NCBI RefSeq assembly: GCF_014805625.2
Contig: NW_023998491.1
Location: forward strand, 860,582 to 924,581
Length of the DNA stretch: 64,000 nucleotides
DNA from: Glossina fuscipes
Lineage: Eukaryota; Arthropoda; Insecta; Diptera; Glossinidae
Direction of reading: 5' to 3'
The translations under genes were made by a program, and so were the position numbers. Shown here piece by piece: positions 11,470 through 23,454 of the stretch (positions are counted from its first letter, which is position 1; every line of letters starts with the position of its first letter). The notes below the pieces were generated by a model that saw only the letters and a list, made by a program, of their open reading frames with translations, was not told where the DNA came from and ran no database searches.

Positions 11470-12945
11470 CGCCTCCTAGGCAATGAATAGCAATAACCTA
11501 GCAAATGTAAGCTGCCTGTGAAGCACTTTTACTCCTACCTCTTCATCCATTGACATGTGTCCCCTTTTCATTGATGAGTGTTTATCTGAATGTCTACCAG
11601 GATAAACTTACAGTTATGTTGTTTTCACAAAATGCACTTGAGTCAGTTAGAATATTTACCAATAGAGAATGACAAAGTCACTCGCATTCATATATTACAA
11701 GATTTGGTTGGTTGATTTGCGTGTTCTTCTTCAAAAGATTTCTGCAAAGTTCGATTTGAGCCAGCTTCCTTTTATGCACAGCAGCCTTGCTAAGTTACAA
11801 GCACTATGGCCCTACTTTAAGCACAAGGCAATCACGTCAAATGTCAAGTTGCATTGTGTAAACTTTGAGTACTCTGAGGTCTAGTCACAAATTTATGATC
11901 AGTTGTTGACAAGTTCGTACAGAATTTTTTCCAGCCATTACGGAAAGAAAACATAAGTTTATATTTCCCGAAAACCACAAGGAAGCTTCAGATAAAGTAG
12001 AAACTATCCTTGATCATTCCCGATGTAACCATGGCAGTCCATCGCTCCGCCCAATGTTTTTGTTTTATGTTTAAGATATGGCCTTCAAATTTGGCAAAAG
12101 CTTTGAAAATTGGCATTGAAAGTCAAAGGACAGGTCCACAGTGCATCGTAACCTGAAAAACTTCTTCCAAAAAGAAAGCTTTTTTTTATACCTCACTTAT
12201 AATCTACAAAGGATACAATAATAGAAATGGGCACGTGGAAGCTATGAGTCATCCTACAATGTCTTTAGGAAAATGAAAAAAAACGGCCATTAACAACCGA
12301 TATTCTAGAGTATGAAGGTTTCACTTTTGTTGGCCTTCCTTGCGTCAGCCGTAGATAAGGTTCTAACTTGAGTTTAAAAACAAAAAGCGAAAAGCGAAAG
12401 AGTACTAAAAGGCCACAAAATCAATTCGAAGTTTGCTTGTGATGGCCTTTTGACTTGTCGTTTCATATATTTTTAGAGATCCTAAGGAATATCAAAATTT
12501 CTCTTACTGCACTTCTATTTGACCTTCGTACTCTATTTGACATCGAATCTACTGCAAGAAATCCATAATTCGTGGAACAAAGGCACAATATTTTGTTACA
12601 TTATATCCGTCGTCTAACCCGAAGTCGCTTAGGGAAATAAATTGTTTTAAATGTAAGCCCATATAGAGCCATGCATAGATGAAAAGTAATTTCACTGACA
12701 TTCAAGAACATAACGAGAACAAAGGCAAAAATAACAAAAAAAAAAAAAACGTGTATATTAACATTACGTCAAAGAAAAAGTTCATGGCGCTTATTCAGCA
12801 AAACTCCAATAATTTCTCATATTTTGAGGAATCTCTTCAAACCATTTGCGCGGTCTGGCGATAATTTTGGCGTTTTTGTCGTAAGAACATTGCGCCATCA
12901 GTGTAAACTTTTGAAATTTCTAGGCGAAGTTTCTGGGGGTTGAAG
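11470..12945. other. non-coding stretch, nothing recognised
   Basis: No supported gene. Weak open frames (11669-11884, 12679-12864) have no domains or splice context. Confidence 0.55.
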
Positions 12946-12950
12946 TTGTT

Positions 12951-13013
12951 TTTAAACATAACTAGCAAAGGCACGAACCAAAAATTTGAACAAACTGAAC
13001 TGAACTGTTAAGT
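12951..13013 (-). repeat. dispersed repeat R1, copy a
   Basis: Minus strand: CTTAACAGTTCAGTTCAG, then TTTTTGGTTCGTGCCTTTGC and TAGTTATGTTTAAA. The same order, CTTAACAG...TTGGTTYGTGYCTTTGCTAGTT...ATTTAAA, recurs at 43098, 43811 and 63097. It is a non-coding interspersed repeat of unknown class. Confidence 0.6.
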
Positions 13014-13543
13014 TATTAATGACTAAAATCACGCAAATCAATGATCAATAAATTTTCCAACTCTGTACGGTATATGTTTTTTCACAGGATATTAGTTTAA
13101 ATATTTCGGAGCACTTGGCTTGGTCACTACGATCTTCCAAATATTACTATGCTACGAGTAAATGTTTATATTACGGTAAGTAGAGCCATCGTCAAAGTGC
13201 TAAAAAGGAAATAAAAAAATAGTACAAAATAAAATGGTAGACGATAGGGACATAAGTTCGAACCATAATCTATGTGATAATAAGACGGGAAACAAGAAAT
13301 CCATTATTTCTTCTTTAGGTGACTATAGTGATCGGCATCTCATAAAGTATCGATCAAACAATTTCAGATTTATGCTCGTTGGAAAGGTGACATTGAAAGC
13401 CTTGAAGAGTTGAAAACTGGACCTACAGACAGATTTAAATCTAAATTAGAGATAGCAATAGTCTGACAAAAGACTGACACTGCATAAAAAGACGTTAACA
13501 GACATTAGTCTCTTAGGGTACGTAGGCATGGCCGCATACGGAA

Positions 13544-13781
13544 GTATTTGTAAATTAACTTTTACAAGTACTTAACGGCTCGTTGCCCACATATATGTAT
13601 GCAGTGGCTATATCCAACCGAAGGACTCTTCGGAAAAGTGAAACTTTTAACTGCCAACGTTGGTATTTGTAAATTGGGCTTCACAAGTACTTAACGGTTC
13701 GTTGCCCACATAGACGTATACAGTGGCTATGCGCAACCAAAGGATACTTCGGACAAGTAAAATTGTTAACAGCCAACATTC
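13544..13781. repeat. 119-bp direct tandem duplication
   Basis: Two adjacent units begin GTATTTGTAAATT at 13544 and 13663. Both contain ACAAGTACTTAACGG, CGTTGCCCACATA, CAGTGGCTAT, AAGGA.ACTTCGGA and a final CTGCCAAC or CAGCCAAC. Substitutions are scattered, so the duplication is not recent. No coding potential was seen. Confidence 0.9.
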
Positions 13782-14149
13782 TGTTGGTGCCCGTCATCAC
13801 AGCACACTTTTGAGGATTTACCTCGGTTTTATGGTACATACTGTCTACCGTCACGAGCTACACATATAGATTTCTTTTTTTCATAAATTTAATAAGTGAC
13901 GTTTTTACATCTTTCTGTTAAATAAACCTCAAGTGACAACAAAAGCTTTTTCCGTTGTTTCTACGTTGGTTGTGTTTCCTATTTTAGTTATACCATATTT
14001 CAAGTATATGTTGCACGTGACCGTACGGCATATAATGAATTTTAACAGTTTACTCTTCCCATTACTATTATTAAAATTTTTTAGAACATATTTTTATAGC
14101 TTACATCACTCATGATGTAACGGAATGTTAAGTTTATCGGGTTGTATGT

Positions 14150-14440
14150 AGCACCCATAGCGACTTCAGGTAAGCCCACCGTTTGAGTTTGTCTGTTTAT
14201 CTGTCCATCTGATCGTTGCCTATATATTTTCGGGGTTTAGCCTATAGGTCGTGGTATTTGAAATACTTCGATGTGCGTTGACCCAAGAACGAAAACGAAA
14301 GCGATTGAAAACCTTTTTCGACTGCTTCCCATTTCGCACCTTATGGCGAAAATTGCAATTTTCAAAATTTCTCGAAAAAAATGGTTGGGTAATAGGACTC
14401 CGCCATTCTACACTTGATCAGATGGGGAAATTTTTCTAAC
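14150..14440 (+). mobile_element. INE-like element, second subfamily
   Basis: It contains GTCTGTTTATCTGTCCATCT (a GTCY-type tract), then TATATTTTCGGGGTTTAGCC, GAGCTATAGG-like 'CCTATAGGTCGTGGTATTTG', and a segment with TTTTTCGACTGCTTCCCATTTCGCACC. The copy at 20176-20515 shows the same order (CTATAGGCCGTATATTTGG, then TTTTCGACCACTTTTCATAT), so the two belong together. The open frame at 14251-14439 is within it and is not taken as a gene. Confidence 0.6.
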
Positions 14441-14449
14441 TACTTTTCT

Positions 14450-15795
14450 TTGGACCACCATCAGCTGACATTTTGTTCACTCTTCAATATGAGATTTCTT
14501 TCATGAAAACAGTATCTTTGGTGTGTTATCACGAAAATGAATGAATAAATGCATTAAGCGAAGTGACGTAGACTATTTAATGCTTGGCTGTGACCGACTA
14601 AAACGTGCCTACTTGTTCTAGTTTTGGAACGCACAAAAACGAAAAGAAAAAAAAAAAAGAAAACGATAAACACCATGCTATCAACTTCCTTTATGTCAAT
14701 TCGTTCTGATTAAAAAGAAAATGTCATTGTTATGATCTTTTTATTTGTATGGTAATCGAATGGAGAGCGCATTAAGTGATAAAATTAAGCGCACTTTATT
14801 GATTTTTTTATTTATTCTCGTTTTGTGATTTTGCGAAATACGTGTTCAAACAAAGGAAAGCATTTGCTTCAAAGCTCTATAAAAAATCTCCTCTGCTTGG
14901 ACATTTTCTCAGCCGAATATGTGACCCTCTCGGCTTACTATTTTCATCACAACGTTAAGATAACAACATAAGGTAAAAAAATTTGTCGAGAATTCAATTG
15001 CCACCCACTCAGAAGCAAAAACAAAAAAGCCTTCTTTTATTTACTTACTAAGCGCTCCCAGGTCGTGGATAAAGAAACTACGGAAAATTGTATGGAAGTT
15101 TTTTTTGTTAAGCACGATATGGAAAAGGGATGATATACAAAGTTCGTTGTTACATAAGCAACGCTTAGATGCAACATTATGCAACATTAGCTGAAACAAC
15201 TTTCAGTCGCTGTTAATATCATTACAGAAAATGTCGATTCACCTTGAGCTTTAGCCTTTATTTAGGCGAAGTAAAAATCATGGTTGATTCTAATCTGAAA
15301 ATTTTATTTCGAATTTGAAATTATGAGCAGCTTCTCATTTCTCACATTTTTTTATTCCATGTTTCCATATAATCTCATCACTAACGTAGAACGTAATGCA
15401 GTAAGTTTTTCATTTGATTTGTCCCTCGCCATCTTATCATTGAATAAAAACATAGATAGAAGTCTTCGAATGGCTTCTCCTTACTAAGAACAAATTCCAT
15501 AATTATCAAAAGAACATATATGAAAATCTTTACATGTGACACGGATTGTATTACGCTGTCTAGCTGTAAGCGATTTGAGAAAAGAAATCGAAAGGTATTA
15601 ATTTGAAGGTAACGGAAGTTATATCCATCGTTGGGTAGCATGCAAATAAGTTTTTTCCCCACGTTTATTATTAGCTTTATTATGTTTTCTTTTTTCATTG
15701 CTTTCCGTATGGTTAGGCCAGTTAGCATTCAGACTCACTCAGTTCATTTGCCTTTTTTTACGAGAATAAATTTGAATTTTACATGAGGGAGAGGA

Positions 15796-15798
<3 letters not shown>
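14450..15798. other. non-coding stretch, nothing recognised
   Basis: AT-rich. The minus-strand frame at 15381-15728 shows no signal, domain or splice context and is judged to be chance. Confidence 0.5.
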
Positions 15799-15839
<41 letters not shown>

Positions 15840-15840
15840 T
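15799..15840. repeat. (TA)n microsatellite
   Basis: About twenty TA dinucleotides. Simple repeat. Confidence 0.95.
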
Positions 15841-16435
15841 TTTATTCTGCTACGATTGGAATCTGTTTGTTTGAGTAAAAGTGACTACGTCTGTTGCGCG
15901 TACACGTTTGCGCCTTTAATGCGCTTATATATCAAACAGTTTTTTAGTTTCTACACACTCTGCATATACACTCTGGAATGGAGTGGAAGTCATTTGCATA
16001 CGAAAACAGATTTAATGTCATTTGCAAATTGTATGCTGCTGCTGTTGTTGTTGTTGTTCTTGGTGTTTTTCTTATCGTTGATGCTATTGTCATTACCATG
16101 CTGTTCTTTGCTGCTTGTTGCTGCTGAGCAAGGCAAGATCCTAGAGGTAATGAAATTGTTCACTTCTTATGTCAGATGTGTAAGCAAAAAAAGTTAAATA
16201 AAATTTAAAGTCAATTAGATAATTAGAGATTAAGGAAATTGGCTATTAAATGAGTGCTGTTGCATTATCCGACACCGACTCTAGCTAAGTAACATATCGC
16301 GTATACGTATACGTATACGTGGATCTTTTTACTCTTTTTTTTCTTGCCCAGCAAGGCTGGGAAAGCAAATGCAAATCAATTTCGGAATCACTACTACACT
16401 AGGTATCTATATATGCGTTTCGGCAAATCATTTGT
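15841..16435. other. non-coding stretch with (GTT)n/(GCT)n and (TACG)n runs
   Basis: 16038-16059 is a run of GCT and GTT triplets, and 16299-16320 is a self-complementary GTATAC/GTATACGTATAC run. The open frame 15832-16197 reads the triplet run as poly-leucine and is not supported otherwise. Confidence 0.55.
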
Positions 16436-16735
16436 AACACAACCGAATTAATCTTAGCATATCCGTCCGGCTGTCTGTTCATTTCTTTTTGCTCAAGAGA
16501 AAGATATACTGAAGAAGGTTCAAAATTGTTGCACGCCGATTGATATTGGAAATGAATCACATCGGTCAAAGCATACTCCTACTGTACAGCATAACTGAGA
16601 GCTACTCCGTTTTAAATCAAAAAAAAAAAGAATTTTTTTTTTGCTCGTTACTCAGAAACTACACGAGATATAATGCCAATAGTAATATAATGACAACAGT
16701 TTTAATGCGAACAGTATCACACACAAAATCATAGA
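16436..16735 (+). mobile_element. INE-like element, diverged
   Basis: It contains CATATCCGTCCGGCTGTCTG (core plus GTCY tract), later a run of A followed by TTTTTTTTTTGCTCGTTACT and CAGAAACTACACGAGATA. The latter corresponds to the 'TTGCTCATTACT..TAACTGTAGCAGATAAATG' segment of the element just downstream. Degraded, with approximate ends. Confidence 0.5.
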
Positions 16736-16834
16736 ATAACGAATTCTCAGTTTTATTGTTCTTTCCAGCATTGTTTTTAAAATAAATTCTTCTTATTTCT
16801 CTTCTTAACTCCGTCGCTGAAGGCTGATGATGAT

Positions 16835-17641
16835 ATTATCCAATGCCAGGCAGGAAGCATCAGAGTACATCACAAAGTATACATATTCCTGATCAGCATC
16901 ATCGAATCGATCCAAACATGTCCGTCTGTCCATCTGCCGTTTGCGTAATGTCTGTTGTAAACATTTTTCTGGCCGCAAACTTGAAGCTCTTAACATTGCA
17001 AATTCTTGCAAGCAGACTGCTATCAAAAATGGCCCAAATCGGTTCAAGAGCACGCCCATAGTATCACGTAAACCAAGAACATTTCTGCTATCCAACAGGA
17101 GTGAAAAATTGATTATTGCTCATTACTTATTAACTGTAGCAGATAAATGTACAGAAAGTTGATTGCATATCCTACGGGGGAAACTGTAACACCCGCACAA
17201 AAATGGAAAAATTGACCGCGCCTTCTTAGTATTATAGTGGATCAAAATTTAATTGTTTTCAATCCCTTTATAAGGCGCAAAAACAAGCTTCAAAAACCCC
17301 ATAAAGTATATAAAATTTCGGCTAATTTCAAATTTGGAATGCACCTAAGCAGGTCCGTCTGTCTGCGCAACGTATATTATATGCGGTAAACATTCTGCCG
17401 TTAATGAAAATGAAGGTATCGGCGAAAAATTTGCAAAGCAGTTTGGAAATGACTTGAACTTTATCAAGGACACGCCCTCAACGCCCACGCGAATATGGGG
17501 CAAAAACTTTTTTTTTTGAAAAAATTAGCCGCACCCACTGCGTATTATAGAGCAAGAAAATTGAATTCTTTTACTCTCTTGTCTTTGTTAGGATAACGGT
17601 GATGGGTTACGACCGAATATAATTTTCTTACTTGTTTTTTG
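16835..17641 (+). mobile_element. dimeric INE-1/mini-me-like element
   Basis: Two GTCY cores lie in one element: AAACATGTCCGTCTGTCCAT near 16915 and GCAGGTCCGTCTGTCTGCGC near 17350. Each is followed by a 'GTAAACATT.T..C' segment. The first is preceded by CAAAGTATACATATTCCTGA, the usual TATA block. The element ends ACGACCGAATATAATTTTCT-TACTTGTTTT, the same end as the copy at 30606. Open frames on both strands (16805-17162) are therefore spurious. Confidence 0.75.
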
Positions 17642-18885
17642 TTAGTTTCAAGTCAATCAATATAATAATAGTTGCTATGTTTAAATAAAAAAATTTTTTT
17701 TTTTTTTTTTTTTATCAGTAACCGAGGATGAAGCCTCTCCTCCGTTGTCCTTGATTCAAAACGAGATGCGTCGCGTAAACGCTGATAATGCTTGTGTAAT
17801 TGAGTTGATTGGCATCGTAATGACATTATATGAGCCTTTGGACTACGATTAATATGAAATGTCATCGTATCGATGGTTTGCATGTCAGCTTACCGAAACT
17901 AATTACTAGTACACAACGTAAGTATATTCATCTAAGTGTGCATGCACGTGCTCCACCACTCATCAAAAGATAAATTACTTTTATTCTGAAAATTTAATTT
18001 ACACGCATACAAATTAGTGTAAAGATAAACAATTGAGGATTCGATGGCATCGTTTTGCTCTTCAATTTAATTATTTTTCCCTATTTTCATGACAGTTATC
18101 GATAAATTATGTTTTGTTGGCGGATGGGATTTGTGGCAATTGGTTATCTCGTGAGCAACAAGCCTGGTTTATTTCCCCTGAAATATTGCCAGATTATATT
18201 GGGAACCGATGTTAAGGCATTGAAGGCGTTAACAATATGTTTTCACTACGATCGGATGAATAAACGTGAAATGATGGAGGGAGCTCAATTCAATCTTATG
18301 ATGACGTCATTTTTATGATGCTGTAAGTTTTAATGCGTTTCTTTTCGTTCGTCATCACTATGTAGATGTTGATAAAGTCTTTTATTATTGTTTTTTTTTT
18401 TTTTTTTTTTTTTTGGGTTTTGAACGCAACGGGGGATGTGATGCGATATTCATAGCGTCACTTGGGTGCAGATGCAAATGCTCGAATAAATCGCGACTAA
18501 GGATACATGAAAGCTGAGACAAAGTGCTTTGCATTAAAAATCCCGAAGGAATAATACGGATACGGTTTGTTTGAATTCGCCAGAAAGACGTAATTATGAA
18601 AGTTATACAGGCAATGAAAACGTTTTTCCCTTGGTAATGCAACCTCATCTCAATAATTTACCGCACAATCTTCACGAAAGTTAATAGAAAACGAAAATTG
18701 CAGAAAAATGTTCACAAACAGCTTTTGGTTTATCGGAATCTATCATCTCAACTTCGTTGTTGACTTAATATATAGTTTAACGGAACGGAAAGAGTGGCCA
18801 TAGTATCATTCAAACCGTTACCAATGCTGAAATAAAAACCGATTCGATTTGGTCATCGATTCGGTAACGAATCGGAAAGCCATAA
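17642..18885. other. non-coding stretch, nothing recognised
   Basis: It contains T homopolymers at about 17693-17714 and 18391-18414. The minus-strand frame 17653-17883 has a moderately protein-like, basic composition, but no recognisable domain or splice site. Confidence 0.5.
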
Positions 18886-19156
18886 GGGCAATATAGGCTA
18901 ACCATTTCAAAATCGAAATTGAAAATTGGAATCCTTTACGCCAATCCTAGTAATTTCAACGAACGTGGTCTAGAATGTGACGAATTTGTATTCTATCCCA
19001 ATCACGAAGTAAAGCCCCCTGAAATTCTTAAAAGAACTCGGATAAAGATGGTAAGCTTTTTTGGAATCTGTAAACTTAGTTACTATTATTCGATTCATGC
19101 CAAACAGGCTTGTGGCGCTTTGGATATGGAATCTGCTGCAAAGCTACACGAACCGT
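18886..19156 (+). pseudogene. possible exon pair with 57-bp intron
   Basis: A frame open from 18886 reads through YANPSNFNERGLECDEFVFY to ...RTRIKM and meets a good splice donor, ATG|GTAAGC, at 19051. An acceptor, AAACAG|GC, follows at 19107, giving a 57-bp intron, a length common in flies. In the same phase the next segment reads ACGALDMESAAKLHEP and stops at 19158. No start codon precedes it (the frame begins after a stop), so it would be an internal and a last exon, or a captured fragment. The product is not recognised. Chance cannot be excluded, because each exon is short. Confidence 0.3.
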
Positions 19157-19159
19157 GAA

Positions 19160-20175
19160 TAGAATAATTAGATTCAAACACTTCCACTAAGGACGAAGGT
19201 GACAATGTACAATTTGGATTTCGAAAGGACTTTGCGAAATTTTCAGTTTTCTTAAACGAGTATTAATTGAACAACATCACCGCTTAATAATGAATGGAAA
19301 ATTTGCTCGTACGCGCAACGACATCAACGGCACTCGTCTTCTTAATGCTTTCCAGAAGTATCGTTTAAGTTCAATTATTAAGTCATTTTTAAATTATGTT
19401 AACATTTTATACTAATTAAATAATAAATGATCGTTTGACTCCATGGGCTCATAATAAATATATTCTAGAAATAAAGTTTTTAGGTAAGTAAAAATTCATG
19501 TCATTTTTCAAACGCTGTTTGACCATTTTGGGAAACTAATCAAATCACTGAATTCTGATTCTTTTTGTTGTTAATAAATTTTTCTAAAAATACGTAACAC
19601 ATTCTCAGTTTCATAATTTACATAATGTAAACACATGTAAATAGAGCGCGTGTGAGTTTCAAGAAATCGAAAGATGTACAGATTGTATTGAAAACAATTA
19701 AAACCACAGTCGAGCAAAGTCAGCGATTAGATACCCTACAGCGCTTCGGAATACATAATTCTTGATTTTTTCCGGGAAAAATATTAACAATTATACATTG
19801 TTTCCATGTAAAGGCCTATATATATATATATATATATATATGAAGGTGAAGGGGGGGGGATTGTATTTTCCAATTCAATAAGCCGAAACGCTATCACTCG
19901 GCGATATTTGTCAAGAAATTTTCAAACTTGCAAAAATTTTTTATGGAGAGCGGTGGAGTGCCATATGTCAACAAAATATCTCAAAACTTGCGATCTGCAG
20001 GTTGGTATGTGTGTTTCTATCATGCAGCAAAACGTACGAAAGTTTGTGCATTCATTTATTTTCGAAGTAAATTTGGAGGCAATTACTACTTTTTCAACTT
20101 TAAATAATTGCGTTTTTGGGCATAAAACATATTTTGCTTACGTTTATCAATTTTCTACAGTTTTCGATAGACTTT
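19160..20175. other. mostly non-coding, with (TA)n and INE-like relic
   Basis: 19706-19745 (CCACAGTCGAGCAAAGTCAG...ATACCCTAC) matches the outer part of the element at 49206-49245. A (TA)n run lies at 19817-19842 and a G9 run near 19851. The open frame 19908-20276 has no domain and runs into the next repeat. Confidence 0.5.
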
Positions 20176-20515
20176 CTCTTTCTACACCACTCGTGGTGCA
20201 AAGATATACTAACTTTATGCAACAGTCAGAAGGACTTGAGTTGGACCCACCGTTTATTATACCGATTGATCTCTAATCACTTTCTGAATCGAGTTAAGAT
20301 TGTCCGTCTGTCTATCTGTCCGTCTCGTTTTCTTGCGTTCGAGCTATAGGCCGTATATTTGGGAATATTTTCATGTTTCAGCCCAATTATGAACGCTTTT
20401 GAAAATAGTTCGGATCGGACAAACTTTTCGACCACTTTTCATATAGCGCCTTAATTTCAAAATTCAATAGCTGCATATAGAATGCTGTAGGATATTTAAC
20501 GGCGGGACGCGTCCC
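20176..20515 (+). mobile_element. INE-like element, second subfamily
   Basis: It opens with TACACCACTCGTGGTGCAAA, almost self-complementary and near-identical to the reversed end of the copy at 49340-49365. Then come TTTCTGAATCGAGTTAAGAT, the GTCY tract TGTCCGTCTGTCTATCTGTC, and GAGCTATAGGCCGTATATTT. It shares its 3' half with the 14150 copy. Confidence 0.65.
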
Positions 20516-20519
20516 ACTA

Positions 20520-22200
20520 CAGGCTTTTCACTTTGTTTTACTGCCGTTCAGAGAAATTCATATTGCGTATGTGTAGTAAAGATTATATTTCACACAAAAC
20601 AATTTATTTGCACTCGCGTAACCCAGTCCCCGTATTCATTTTATCACTTATTATTCGCACGTTCATACGAAGAAATTTGATTACCACGATTTCGGGACAA
20701 AATATTTTTGAAAACCAATGTTATTTTGTTGGACAAGTTATAATATCTCCATAGTAAATGTTCCCAAGGAAATATCCGGTTTTTTTTGTTTTTTTTCTAC
20801 ATTTTGAATGTTTATAAACATTTCTTTTTCTTTTCCTGTTGAGGTATCTTTCAAATAAGATACCTGTAAAGATATAAGAGTGACTGTAGTGGTTCTGTTA
20901 TCTATAAGCGTTAGTTAATTGTGGAATTTGTTTGTGGAATGCATTGTAGAGTATGGATAACAAATAAAAAACGGATGTGTATATCAAAACAAACATTTTG
21001 TGTTCATGATTAGTGAATGAATAGCTAACAATGGGCGATGGTCTTCAAGTGGGAACTGGTCAAAAGTATTACTCAGCTATACATGAGTGATCATTCAAGC
21101 CGGTCAAATGCAAAAGGCTATTCTTATAATTTACGGCAAATATAAAATTTTCGCAAATTCCTTTCTCTATCAGCAGTTCCTTTCCATGAGAATAAAAATA
21201 ACAATTCTTTGCTTTCGTGCATTCTCATCCTCTTTAGCAATACACTAACAATCAAATTTCGTTGTATATAAAAAACTTTTTATTTAGTTGTTCCGAAGTG
21301 ATTCATTTCGAATTGGAAAAACGTTTGCACTTTGTTTCTGGCTGAGATTCTTAATTACTTCATCTACGAAATAAAAAGATATATATATTTTCTCATTAAA
21401 GCAATGGTAACGGTATTGCCATACCAAAGTAATAACTGTTAATAAACAGGGCTACCGAAGATGAGATAATATCTGGCTTTAAGATGTATAATAGAGAGAA
21501 TATTCACTGGCAGTACTGCTCTGAGAGGAAATTTCTTTTGCTTGATTTTACTTAGTTTTTGTAAAATGTTGCTTGCTCTGAGAGACGATTTTAGTTTGCA
21601 TCGAAGTATCTGCGGGATTTGTCGGATCATCGGTTGGATTGAAGTTCTTAAAATAAGAAGAATTAATAGAAAATGTGAAAAAATTATAATCAGATGCCAT
21701 AAAAAAAAGAAAGAAATTTTAAAGTTATGCACAAAAACAAGTACAATCAAAAGAAAAGATAATAAGTGTGAGTGAGAATAAAGTTTTCTTGGCTAGATTT
21801 TCCTCCGTGTTTTTTTCTTTTTCAACATTTTACATTGTTTTTTTTTTTTTTTAATCGAATTCATTGTAGATTTCGAGAGTGATGGTCGTGCGTTTCGCGT
21901 TTGTTATATTTTGGCCTAAGAGCTCATGCGAACATTTGCAATATGTAGCTACTAAGCATATAAATTAATGCTGTAAAGAAATGATGTTTTTAGATAAACG
22001 CGTCTACATATATTTAATTGGAGAAAATAATGTAATCAAGTGTAAAGTAAATAATGTTAAAAATAGTGGAAATTGGCACGGAAAGGTGTCAACAATAAAG
22101 TGCTATTGCTTTTAATTGTGGTTTGGATAGGATACTTTAAAGCACACGCGCACACACACTCACACACGCAAGGCCAAACAAAAAGTGGAAAAACATTTTG
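20520..22200. other. non-coding 5' flank of the exon at 22446
   Basis: AT-rich. A (CA)n run lies at 22142-22169. No open frame is convincing; the overlapping pair at 21439-21775 on opposite strands is not. Some enhancer or upstream exon content is possible but cannot be seen. Confidence 0.5.
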
Positions 22201-22215
22201 AAAAAAATATTTTTC

Positions 22216-22224
22216 TATATAAAG
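22216..22224 (+). promoter_or_regulatory. TATA-like box
   Basis: TATATAAAG stands about 230 bases before the first ATG of the supported exon. If used, transcription would start near 22245 and give a leader of about 200 bases. In such AT-rich DNA TATA-like words are common, so this is only a positional suggestion. Confidence 0.35.
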
Positions 22225-22333
22225 TTTAGCAAAGTCAATTTTTTCTTGCTTTTATTATAAATTAAACAAAAAAAAAAAATAAGCAAAAATATTTTTAATA
22301 AATTTGTAATTTGCTCAAGAACAACGGAGAGGC

Positions 22334-22374
22334 AGAGAGAGATATAAAGAGAAGAGAAGAGAAGAGAAGAGAGC
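22334..22374 (+). repeat. (GAGAA)n purine repeat in the presumed leader
   Basis: Repeated GAGA and AGAAG units, including four AGAAG copies in a row, end in GAGAGCGTGTCTCTC, which can fold back on itself. GAGA motifs near start sites bind GAGA factor (Trl) in flies and are common at regulated developmental promoters. Binding here is inference. Confidence 0.6.
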
Positions 22375-22403
22375 GTGTCTCTCGAAACCAGTTGAGGTGG
22401 TAA

Positions 22404-23072
<669 letters not shown>

Positions 23073-23454
23073 TAATTTGCTGTTGTTTCGTTATTTTTAA
23101 GTTTATGAAGAACTATAAGATGAACTTGATATTTATCCGCGAAATTGTCTTGTTTTTTCGATTTTTCAAAGAATGTAAATTCTTGTTGCCTTGTTCTCAC
23201 ATCCGGATTATTTTCGTGACAAGTCTGATAATGATTATCATTTATACTTGGTATACATGACCTGACCTAATCAATGATAGACGAAGCGTGTGCACCATCC
23301 TTATCGATTGACTAATCCTTAAATGAGAAAACCTTTAGAGTTTTCATATAAAGACTTGAAGAAACTGATGAAGCGACAATTTTAAATGCGCAATATTGGT
23401 TTCATACCCTCCACCCTACGATGAGAATATATTAATTTTGTCATAATGTTTGCG

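Noticed and set aside
15381..15728. 115-codon minus-strand frame
   Set aside because: Starts with no promoter or acceptor, lacks any domain, and composition is that of AT-rich chance frames.
15832..16197. 121-codon + strand frame with poly-leucine
   Set aside because: Begins in a (TA)n run and reads a GCT/GTT triplet repeat; no supporting signal.
16299..16320. GTATAC palindromic run as a possible regulatory site
   Set aside because: A simple alternating repeat among many microsatellites; no gene next to it.
16805..17162. Frames on both strands with cysteines
   Set aside because: They lie wholly inside a repeated non-coding INE-like element.
19908..20276. 122-codon + strand frame
   Set aside because: No domain; its 3' part runs into a repeat whose other copies are not open.
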